A program made the position numbers and the translations under genes. The notes beneath the pieces are model-generated. The model did not search any database and was not told the origin of the DNA. It worked only from the letters and a program-made list of their open reading frames with translations. From JAQGMJ01 sp036271855 (GTDB lineage: Bacteria > Pseudomonadota > Gammaproteobacteria > Burkholderiales > JAEUOS01): a DNA stretch of 24,819 nt. Location of the stretch: NCBI GenBank assembly GCA_036271855.1, contig DATAZV010000453.1, positions 1 through 24,819 on the forward strand, in the 5' to 3' direction. Of the stretch, positions 14,451-21,725 are shown one piece after another. Position 1 is the stretch's first letter. Each line of letters opens with the position of its first letter.

Positions 14451-17201
14451 TCAGGCCTTGGTGGCCTCCGAACCTGGCGGCACCGTCAGGTCAAGCTCGT
14501 ACTCGAAAATCGACAGGTCGGCCCCGCGCGGGCCGGGCGCGAAGCCGAGCCGGCGCATCAGGCTGTGCATTTTGCTGTTGCCTTCCAGCACCGAGCCGGT
14601 GAGGCGCTGGTAGCCGGCAACGCGCGCGGCTTCGATCAGGCGGCGCATCAGCAGGCTGCCCAGCCCGCGGCCATGCCAGTCGTCGGCGATGGCGATGGCG
14701 AATTCGCAACTGACGCCGTCCGCGTTCGGGCTGTAGCGCACCACGCCGATGATGTGCTCGGCAGCTCCCTCGCCCTGGGTCGCCAGCAGCGCCAGTTCGC
14801 GGTCGTAGTCCACCTGGGTCAGGCGCGCCAGCAGGCGCAGGCTGAGCGATTTGATCGGGTTGAAAAAGCGCATGTAGCGCGACTGTTCCGAGAGGCTCTC
14901 GACGAACCTGGTTTCGATCGCCGCATCTTCCGGGCGGATCGGGCGCAGCAAGAACTGGGTGCCGTCGCGCAGGGTCTCGGTACGCATCAGGGCGGCGGGG
15001 TAGGGGTGGATCGCCATGTGGCTGTAGCGCAGGTCGTCGGCCAGGCGGTCGGGGTCGATCACCACGCGCGCGTCCAGGGCCACCGCGCCGGCGGCGTCCA
15101 CCAGCAGCGGGTTGATGTCCATTTCCATCAGCCAGGGCAGGGCGCAGACCATGTCGGAGACCTTGATCAGCACGTCGACGATGGCATCGCGGTCGGCCCC
15201 CGGGATGTGGCGATAGGGGCCGAGCAGAGCGGCAATACGCGTTCCCGCGATCAACTCCTCCGCCAGGCGCGGATTCAGCGGCGGCAGGCCGACGGCATGG
15301 TCGCCCAGCAATTCAACGGCGACGCCGCCGGCGCCGAAGCTGATCACCTGGCCGAACACCGGGTCGCGCGCCACCCCCACCAGCAGCTCGCGGCCAAAGC
15401 GCTTGGCGACCATCGGCTGGATCGCGACGCCTTCCAGGCGCGCATCCGGGCGCGCCGTGCCGATGCGCTCCAGCAGGTTGCGGTACTCGCGCTCCAGCGA
15501 AGCGGCGTCGCGCACGTTGAGGATCACGCCGCCGACATCCGACTTGTGGATGATGTCGGTGGAAACGATTTTCAGCACCAGCGGATAGCCGATCTCCGCG
15601 GCCAGGGCCGCGGCCTCTTCCGCGCTGTGCGCCACCACCGTACGCGGCGTGGCGATGCCGAACCACGAGAGCAACTGCTTGCTCTCGCTTTCATGCAGCA
15701 CGCGGCGCCCGGCAGCCGCCGCCACCCGCGCCAGGCGGTGCGCGCTGACCACGTCGGCCGGCAGGCTGGAAGCCAGCGGCGGCGGCACCTCCAGCAGCAG
15801 CGCCTGGGCTTGCGTGTAATCGGCCAGCGCGGCAAAGGCGGTGACTCCGGACTCGGGATAGTGAAACGCCGGCATGCCGGCCTGCTCGATGACCTCGCGC
15901 CCGGCGCGCGCTTCGGCTTCGCCCAGCCAGGCGGTGAGCACCGGCTTGCGCGCTTCGGCGGCCAGCGGCAGCAGGGCCTGCGCCATCTCGGCGGCGCCGG
16001 TGACGATCTGCGGTGCGAACAGGGTCAGCACGCCGTCGATGCCGGGATCGGCGAGCAGGGGTTTGAGGGCGGCGGCATAGCCCTCCACCGTCACGTCGCC
16101 GGTGAGGCTGACGGGATTGGCGCGCGACCAGTGGCGCGGCAGGGCGGCGTCGAGTTGCGCGACGGTTGCCGGCGAAAGCGTGGCCAGCGGCACGCCCTTG
16201 TCGCAGGCGCGGTCGGCCGCCATGATGCCGGGGCCGCCGCCGTTGGAAAGGATCGCCAGGCGCCGCCCCTTGGGCATGCGTCCGGCGGCCAGCAGGCGCG
16301 CGATGGCGAACAGTTCGGAGTAGCTTTCGGCCCGCACCACGCCGGAGCGGCGCAGGGCGGCGGCGAACACCGCGTCGTCACCCAGCAGGTGGCCGGCGTG
16401 CGACAGCGGCTCCACGGCTTCGCCGGCTTCGAAGTCGCAGCCGCCGCGCGCGATGTGGCGCCCGGCCTTGAGCACGACAATCGGCTTGGTGCGCGCGCAG
16501 GCGCGCAACCCGCTGATGAAGCGGCGCGCGTCGTGGATCGATTCGATGTACAACAATATGCTCTGGGTCTGGCTGTCGAACATCAGGTAGTCGAGTACCT
16601 CGCCGAAGTCGACGTCGACCGCCGCGCCGGTGGCGATCACGCTGGAAAAGCCGATGCCGGCGGACCAGGCCCAGTCGGTCAGCGCCGCGCACACCGCGCC
16701 GGATTGCGACACCAGGGCCAGGCTGCCCGGGTGCGCTCCACCGCGCGCGAAGGTGGCGTTGATCCCCAGCGCCGGGCGCATCAGGCCCAGGCTGTGCGGC
16801 CCGAGCAGGCGCACGCCGGCGCCGCGCGCGGCCTCGCGGGCATCATGCAGCAGCCCCGCGCCGTCCGGGGTGCCGTCGTCGAAGCCGGCCGAGAGCACCA
16901 CCGCATGGCGGCAACCGGCCGCGCCGGCATCGCGCAGCACTTCGGCCACCGCGCGCGCAGGCGTGACGACCACGGTGAGATCGGCTGCCGCCGGCAATTG
17001 CTTCAGGCGCGGGTAGCAATCGACGCCTGCCACCTGCGCATGTTTCGGATTGACCGGATACAGCAAGCCGCCCTGCTGCGCGAAAGCGCCGCCGGCGCGC
17101 AGGTTGTCGAACACCGCGCGGCCCAGCGAGCCTGCGCGCTCGCTGGCGCCCACCACCGCGACGCTGCGCGGGGCGAACAGGGGCTCGAGATAGTGAGGCA
17201 A
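14451..17201 (-). CDS. Pat-like protein: NDP-forming acyl-CoA synthetase domains fused to GNAT acetyltransferase
   Basis: A 916-residue multidomain protein. Residues about 5-130 are a CoA-binding Rossmann domain (LFAPRSVAVVGAS, YPVNPKH); about 140-460 are succinyl-CoA ligase-like domains (SLALVSQSGAV; SHAGHLLGDDAVF with His268; LAILSNGGGPGIMAADRA); about 490-720 an ATP-grasp domain (HESESKQLLSWFGI, PLVLKIVSTDIIHKSDVGGV); and 739-905 a GNAT domain with the acetyl-CoA loop DDWHGRGLGSLLM. This matches Pat/PatZ (YfiQ), the lysine acetyltransferase that silences acetyl-CoA synthetase, in length and domain order. Unlike E. coli PatZ it keeps the His that ADP-forming synthetases phosphorylate. The only start after the in-frame uspA stop is a TTG at 17201 with no ribosome site, suggesting coupling to the universal stress gene 30 bp upstream. 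Confidence 0.9.
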   Translation of the reverse strand: MPHYLEPLFAPRSVAVVGASERAGSLGRAVFDNLRAGGAFAQQGGLLYPVNPKHAQVAGVDCYPRLKQLPAAADLTVVVTPARAVAEVLRDAGAAGCRHAVVLSAGFDDGTPDGAGLLHDAREAARGAGVRLLGPHSLGLMRPALGINATFARGGAHPGSLALVSQSGAVCAALTDWAWSAGIGFSSVIATGAAVDVDFGEVLDYLMFDSQTQSILLYIESIHDARRFISGLRACARTKPIVVLKAGRHIARGGCDFEAGEAVEPLSHAGHLLGDDAVFAAALRRSGVVRAESYSELFAIARLLAAGRMPKGRRLAILSNGGGPGIMAADRACDKGVPLATLSPATVAQLDAALPRHWSRANPVSLTGDVTVEGYAAALKPLLADPGIDGVLTLFAPQIVTGAAEMAQALLPLAAEARKPVLTAWLGEAEARAGREVIEQAGMPAFHYPESGVTAFAALADYTQAQALLLEVPPPLASSLPADVVSAHRLARVAAAAGRRVLHESESKQLLSWFGIATPRTVVAHSAEEAAALAAEIGYPLVLKIVSTDIIHKSDVGGVILNVRDAASLEREYRNLLERIGTARPDARLEGVAIQPMVAKRFGRELLVGVARDPVFGQVISFGAGGVAVELLGDHAVGLPPLNPRLAEELIAGTRIAALLGPYRHIPGADRDAIVDVLIKVSDMVCALPWLMEMDINPLLVDAAGAVALDARVVIDPDRLADDLRYSHMAIHPYPAALMRTETLRDGTQFLLRPIRPEDAAIETRFVESLSEQSRYMRFFNPIKSLSLRLLARLTQVDYDRELALLATQGEGAAEHIIGVVRYSPNADGVSCEFAIAIADDWHGRGLGSLLMRRLIEAARVAGYQRLTGSVLEGNSKMHSLMRRLGFAPGPRGADLSIFEYELDLTVPPGSEATKA

Positions 17202-17231
17202 GTGGCCGGCCGCGGCGGGTTTATCGACGGG

Positions 17232-17678
17232 TCAGCGCACCACCAGCACCGGCACCTTGGAATGGGTCAGCACCTTTTGTGTTTCGCTGCCCAGCAAAAA
17301 GCCGGAGACGCCGCGGCGCCCATGCGAAGCCATGATGATCAGATCGCACTTCTTCTTCACTGCGGCGGCGATGATACCCTCGTAGGGCACGTCGGCCACG
17401 CTCTGGTAGGTATCGGCCTTCAGTCCGGCGGCGCTGACCTTTGCGGCAGCCTTGGCCAGCACCTTGGCGGCGAATTTCTCGGTCTGCTCGCTATACTGCT
17501 CGGGCGGAATGTAGGTCGCCATCATCGCGCTCTCGGCGTAGATCGGATCGGGATAGCCCGAGGTGGCGTAGTAGAAGGTGACGCGCGCGCCCAGCGCACG
17601 CGCCAGGCCGATGGCTTCCTTGACGGCGCGGTCGGAAAGTTTGGAGCCGTCGGTGGGCACCAGCAGGTTTTTGTACAT
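17232..17678 (-). CDS. Universal stress protein, UspA family
   Basis: A 148-residue single-domain protein beginning MYKNLLVPTDGSKLSDRAVKEA, with C-terminal LIIMASHGRRGVSGFLLGSETQKVL and VPVLVV. The nucleotide-loop pattern G-9x-GS is present, with Ala in place of the first Gly of the full G-2x-G-9x-G motif, so ATP binding is plausible. Start: ATG at 17678 with AAGGAG 7 nt upstream; a longer frame from 17699 adds seven unconserved residues. It precedes the Pat-like gene on the same strand, a link between stress or energy sensing and protein acetylation that is plausible but not shown. Confidence 0.93.
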   Translation of the reverse strand: MYKNLLVPTDGSKLSDRAVKEAIGLARALGARVTFYYATSGYPDPIYAESAMMATYIPPEQYSEQTEKFAAKVLAKAAAKVSAAGLKADTYQSVADVPYEGIIAAAVKKKCDLIIMASHGRRGVSGFLLGSETQKVLTHSKVPVLVVR

Positions 17679-17730
17679 GGCAGTCTCCTTGGGTCTCAAG
17701 CAGCGGGTCGCCCCTTGGCATGGCGACTCG

Positions 17731-17744
17731 TGCTAACTTTAGCA
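17731..17744. promoter_or_regulatory. Short palindrome in the usp/hemerythrin divergent region
   Basis: TGCTAA, CT, TTAGCA forms a 14-bp symmetric site midway in the 103-bp space between two divergent starts, a possible shared operator. A second inverted pair, GCCGG/CCGGC with TGCG/CGCA inside (17751-17773), lies just before the hemerythrin ATG and could fold in its leader. Confidence 0.3.
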
Positions 17745-17781
17745 GGACTGGCCGGATGCGCATTCGCACCGGCAAAACACA

Positions 17782-18336
17782 ATGAATCCAGACGCCCGCA
17801 TTCCCGGATTCCCGGCCCCCGGCGCGAGCTTCGAGGCGCCGCTGGAAATGCTCGTCGCCTGCCATGGCCGGATCGAGCGGCAATGCGCCATCTTGCTGCG
17901 GCTGGTGACGCATCTGGCCGCCCACGGCGCCGACGTGCAAGCACAAACGGCAGCGGCAAACGTGCTGCGCTATTTCGATACCGCGGCCCTGCAACACCAT
18001 GCCGACGAGGAAGCCGACCTGTTTCCCGCCCTACTCGAATCGATGGCCGGTTCGGACGCGGTGTGCATCCGCGAAATCACCGAACGCCTGAGCGGCGAAC
18101 ATCGCCTGCTGGAGGCGGCATGGCGGCGCCTGCGCGAACCGCTGGAGAAAATCGCCGGTGGCGAGGTGACAGCACTGGATGCGGCGCAAGTGGAATCGTT
18201 CACCCGCGCATACGCCGACCATCTGGCCTTCGAAGAAGCGGAACTGCTGCCGATGGCCGCGCGCCTGCTCGGCGACGCGGAGATCGAAGCGATTGGCCGC
18301 GCCATGCGCGAACGGCGCGGCATCGGCGCAGCCTAG
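17782..18336 (+). CDS. Hemerythrin-like HHE-domain protein
   Basis: A 184-residue helical protein with the iron-ligand pattern of hemerythrin HHE domains: His28 in ACHGRIE, His72/His73 and Glu76 in QHHADEE, His107 in SGEHRLL, and His147 with Glu151 in DHLAFEE. Such proteins bind a di-iron centre and sense or handle oxygen, nitric oxide or iron; the actual role here is unknown. No membrane span or signalling domain is attached. The ATG at 17782 lacks a clear ribosome site. It is divergent from the usp gene and convergent with the glycosyltransferase gene, 20 bp from the latter's stop. Confidence 0.9.
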   Translation: MNPDARIPGFPAPGASFEAPLEMLVACHGRIERQCAILLRLVTHLAAHGADVQAQTAAANVLRYFDTAALQHHADEEADLFPALLESMAGSDAVCIREITERLSGEHRLLEAAWRRLREPLEKIAGGEVTALDAAQVESFTRAYADHLAFEEAELLPMAARLLGDAEIEAIGRAMRERRGIGAA

Positions 18337-18356
18337 GTCCCGCCGGGGCGCGCCTG

Positions 18357-19448
18357 TTACGCCACCCGGCTCAGATGATGTACCGAAGCGCCCGGCGTCG
18401 CCGACGCGCCAGCGGCCGTATCCTTGCGTTCGATCAACTCGCGGTACACCTCGAGATAGTCCTGCGCCATGCGCCGGCTGGTGAAACGTTCCTCGAAGCG
18501 CTTGCGGATGGCCGGGCGCGACAGGTCGCCGAGGCGCTCGACCGCGCCGACCGCGCCGGCTTCGTCCTCGACGATGTAGCCGGTGACGCCGTCTTCCACC
18601 ACTTCGGGTACCGAGCCGCGCTTGTAGGCCACCACCGGCGTGCCGCAGGCCATGGCTTCGATCATCACCAGGCCGAAGGGCTCGGGCCAGTCGATCGGCA
18701 TCAGCAGGGCGGTGGCGCCGGAGAGGAAGCTCTGCTTTTCGTGGTCGTTGATCTCGCCGATGAATTCGATGTTCGGCAGGTCGAGCAGGGGGCGGATTTC
18801 GTTCTCGAAATAGTCGGTGTCGGCACGGTCCACCTTGGCGGCAATGCGCAGGGGCAGGCCGGCGCGGCTGGCGATGCGAATGGCGCGGTCGACGCGTTTT
18901 TCCGGCGCGATGCGCCCGAGGAAGGCGAGGTAGCGCGGCTGCACCGTCTGTGGCGTCAGGAGCTGGTCCGGCATGCCGTGATAAATGGTGCGCGCCCAGC
19001 CCGCCTGCGGCAGCGGGCGGCGCTGCGAATTGGTGATCGACACCACCGGCACATGCGAAAAGGTGGAGAACACCGGCTGGTGTTCGTGCAGGTCCAGACG
19101 CCCGTGCAGGGTGGTGACGAAGGGCACCGGCTGGCGCGAGAACAGCGAAAAGGGATAGTAGTCGAGATGAAAATGCAGCACATCGAACTCATGTGCGCGC
19201 TGGCGCACATTCTCCAGCATCACCATGTGCAGGGCGACGGGATCGCGCACGCTGCTGTCCAGGCGCAGGGCGCGCGGCCACTGCGCTTCCAGCCTGGCCG
19301 AGGTGATGGAGTCGCCGCTGGCGAACAGGGTGACGTCGTGGCCTTGCGCCACCAGTTCCTCGGTAAGCCAGGACACCACGCGTTCGGTGCCGCCGTAGAG
19401 TTTTGGTGGAACGGCTTCGGTTAATGGCGCGATTTGAGCGATACGCAT
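18357..19448 (-). CDS. GT4-family glycosyltransferase
   Basis: A 363-residue GT-B fold enzyme, cytosolic or membrane-associated, likely using a nucleotide sugar to build a polysaccharide or glycolipid. The start ATG at 19448 has AGGAG upstream and opens MRIAQIAPLTEAVPPKLYGGTERVV, with the acceptor-side Gly-rich loop. The C-terminal donor domain shows AFLGRIAPEKRVDRAI and the E-x7-E retaining motif at Glu256/Glu264 in EPFGLVMIEAMACGTPVVA. The donor and acceptor cannot be predicted. It is divergent from the ABC exporter gene with a 187-bp space between; no other sugar genes are in view. Confidence 0.92.
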   Translation of the reverse strand: MRIAQIAPLTEAVPPKLYGGTERVVSWLTEELVAQGHDVTLFASGDSITSARLEAQWPRALRLDSSVRDPVALHMVMLENVRQRAHEFDVLHFHLDYYPFSLFSRQPVPFVTTLHGRLDLHEHQPVFSTFSHVPVVSITNSQRRPLPQAGWARTIYHGMPDQLLTPQTVQPRYLAFLGRIAPEKRVDRAIRIASRAGLPLRIAAKVDRADTDYFENEIRPLLDLPNIEFIGEINDHEKQSFLSGATALLMPIDWPEPFGLVMIEAMACGTPVVAYKRGSVPEVVEDGVTGYIVEDEAGAVGAVERLGDLSRPAIRKRFEERFTSRRMAQDYLEVYRELIERKDTAAGASATPGASVHHLSRVA

Positions 19449-19635
19449 GGCACTTCTCCTGAATGGTAATGGCGGCGGGACAATTGATGTCGTTTTTACC
19501 GACCGCATTCCGGACCGCGGAACCGCCTCTTGTCGTCGCCATAGCTTTTTACAACTAAGCGGTCTGAAAGTTCCGGGGAACCAACTCGGGTGGCTGCTTA
19601 CCAATACCGAGTAGCCTCAGGAATCGCGCGTACCC

Positions 19636-21477
19636 ATGCACCAGACAGGAACTGCCGCACGTCTTTCGCATCGCCCCGCGCGCGTCGGCGGGCAGGCGGA
19701 TGCGCGCAGGACGGAACCCGACAGTCTCGGGGCCTACGTTCATCGCCCGACGGCTTTCCTGCTGCATTACGCGGGGCGGCGCCTGCTGGCGCATACGGCC
19801 ATCGCGCTGGCGGTGGTCGCAGCGGTCGCCTGCGCCGTGTGCACGCAATATAGCGTCAAGTACCTGGTGGACACGCTTTCCGACGGCACGCGCGATGGGC
19901 GCGTCTGGCTCAGCTTTGCGCTGCTGGTGTCGCTGATCCTCTGCGACAACCTGTTGTGGCGGGCGGCGGGCTGGATTGCCAGCCACACTTTTGTCGGCGT
20001 CACCGGCGATGTGCGCAGCGATTTGTTCCGCCATCTCACCGGCCATTCGCCGGGCTATTTCCAGGAACGCCTGCCGGGCATGCTCTCCAGTCGCATTACG
20101 GCGACATCGAATGCGGTGTTCACGATGGAAAACATGTTCATCTGGAACGTGCTGCCGCCGTGCCTGGCCAGTATCGGCTCCATCCTTTTCCTGTTCACCG
20201 TCGGCACCGGCGTCACCCTGGGCATGCTGGCGGTGGCGATCGTGCTGTCGCTGGTGATCTATCGCCTGGCGGCAATGGGCCAGCCGCTGCACCTGGGTTT
20301 CGCCGATCGCGCCGCCGCAGTCGACGGCGAAATGGTCGACATCATCGGCAACATGCCGCTGGTGCGCGCCTTTGGCGGCCTGCATCGCGAGCATCGGCGC
20401 TTCGACGAGACTGTCGGCTACGAGATGGATGCGCGGCGCGCCAGCCTGCGTTATCTGGAAAAGTTGCGCCTGCTGCACGCGGTGGGCGCCGGCATTTTCA
20501 CCATCGCGCTGCTGGCCTGGGCGATCCAGCGCTGGGAAGTCGGCGGCGTTTCCACCGGCGACGTGGTGCTGGTGTGCACCCTGGGCTTCACCATCCTGCA
20601 CGCCACCCGCGACCTGGCCCTGGCCCTGGTCGATGTAACGCAGCACATGGCGCGTCTGTCGGAGGCCTTGTCCACCATCCTGGTGCCGCATGAAATGCAG
20701 CCGCATCCGCAGGCCGAGCCCTTGCAGCAGCAGCGCGGCGCGGTGGAGTTCGACCATGTGTTCTTCAGTTATCCGGGCGAGCACCCGGTGTTCGAGAGCC
20801 TGAGCCTGCGCATCGAGGCCGGCCAGCGGGTCGGGCTGGTGGGTGCCTCGGGCGGCGGCAAGTCGACCCTGCTGGCGCTGCTGCAGCGGTTTTATGAAGT
20901 GCAGGACGGCCGCATCCTGATCGACGGCAGCGTGCTGGACCGCATCACCGAAGACAGCCTGCGCCAGGCGATCGCCGTGGTGCCGCAGGACATTTCGCTA
21001 TTCCACCGCACGGTGCTGGACAACATCCGCTACGGCAAGCCCGAGGCCAGCGACGAAGAGGTGAGGGTAGCGGCGGACGCGGCCTGTTGCCGTGCGTTCA
21101 TCGAGGCCCTGCCGCAGGGCATGCAGACCATCGTCGGCGACCGCGGCGTGAAACTTTCCGGCGGCCAGCGCCAGCGCATCGCGATCGCCCGCGCACTGCT
21201 GAAGAACGCGCCCATCCTGCTGCTCGACGAGGCCACTTCCGCGCTGGACATCGACTCGGAAGAGGAAATCCGCCGTGCCCTCGACAAGCTGATGCAGGGT
21301 CGCACGGTGATCGCGGTGGCGCACCGGATTTCGACCCTGCGCAATTTCGATCGCGTCATCGTGCTGGATCACGGCAGCGTCGCCCAGGACGGTGCGCCGG
21401 ACCAACTGATGCGCAGCGCCGGTCCCTACCGGGCGATGGTGCGGCGGGAAATGCTGCGTCTGGGACGGCGCGCCTGA
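19636..21477 (+). CDS. ABC exporter half-transporter (fused membrane and ATPase domains)
   Basis: A 613-residue type I ABC exporter half that would act as a dimer in the inner membrane. About 50 N-terminal cytoplasmic residues precede a six-helix membrane domain (roughly 50-330; for example LLAHTAIALAVVAAVACAVC and LGMLAVAIVLSLVIY). The ATPase domain has Walker A GASGGGKST (403-411), signature LSGGQ (507-511), Walker B ILLLDEATSALD (Asp531/Glu532) and an H-loop AHRIST. It is of the MsbA/lipid/peptide exporter type, with no peptidase domain; the substrate is unknown. A ribosome site (AGGAA at 19619) stands rather far from ATG 19636, so the start is moderately certain. Confidence 0.93.
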   Translation: MHQTGTAARLSHRPARVGGQADARRTEPDSLGAYVHRPTAFLLHYAGRRLLAHTAIALAVVAAVACAVCTQYSVKYLVDTLSDGTRDGRVWLSFALLVSLILCDNLLWRAAGWIASHTFVGVTGDVRSDLFRHLTGHSPGYFQERLPGMLSSRITATSNAVFTMENMFIWNVLPPCLASIGSILFLFTVGTGVTLGMLAVAIVLSLVIYRLAAMGQPLHLGFADRAAAVDGEMVDIIGNMPLVRAFGGLHREHRRFDETVGYEMDARRASLRYLEKLRLLHAVGAGIFTIALLAWAIQRWEVGGVSTGDVVLVCTLGFTILHATRDLALALVDVTQHMARLSEALSTILVPHEMQPHPQAEPLQQQRGAVEFDHVFFSYPGEHPVFESLSLRIEAGQRVGLVGASGGGKSTLLALLQRFYEVQDGRILIDGSVLDRITEDSLRQAIAVVPQDISLFHRTVLDNIRYGKPEASDEEVRVAADAACCRAFIEALPQGMQTIVGDRGVKLSGGQRQRIAIARALLKNAPILLLDEATSALDIDSEEEIRRALDKLMQGRTVIAVAHRISTLRNFDRVIVLDHGSVAQDGAPDQLMRSAGPYRAMVRREMLRLGRRA

Positions 21478-21593
21478 GGCAGCGAATCTGCCCGTTGGGC
21501 TGTGTGCGACGCGCACAAAATCCTCCGAACCTTTTCAAAAATTAATGCTCCAAGCATATTCAAGGACCGCCGGACGCCGGCACACGGGTCATG

Positions 21594-21616
21594 TCGTCCC
21601 GCGGGCGACGGGACGA
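21594..21616. repeat. Inverted repeat in the leader region of the AAA+ regulator
   Basis: TCGTCCCG (21594-21601) and CGGGACGA (21609-21616) pair perfectly around 7 nt, about 110 bp before the regulator's ATG. A smaller ATGCT/AGCAT pair lies upstream at 21545-21557. Either could be an operator or leader structure. No T-run follows, so a terminator for the ABC gene is less likely. Confidence 0.35.
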
Positions 21617-21725
21617 GCTTTCGTGCGGGACCAGAGGAGTTGCTAGTGCGTGCATTGCGACGCGTGGAATCTATTTGCGCCCTTTTGAGCGAGGCCATCC
21701 TGGCAGTTCGCGGGCTGGGGGCCGA

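Noticed and set aside
14379..19424. A 1,681-codon open frame on the plus strand
   Set aside because: It lies antisense to the Pat-like, usp and glycosyltransferase genes and out of frame with the hemerythrin gene. Its His/Arg/Gln/Gly-rich composition is the normal shadow of high-GC coding DNA, and no domain is recognisable.
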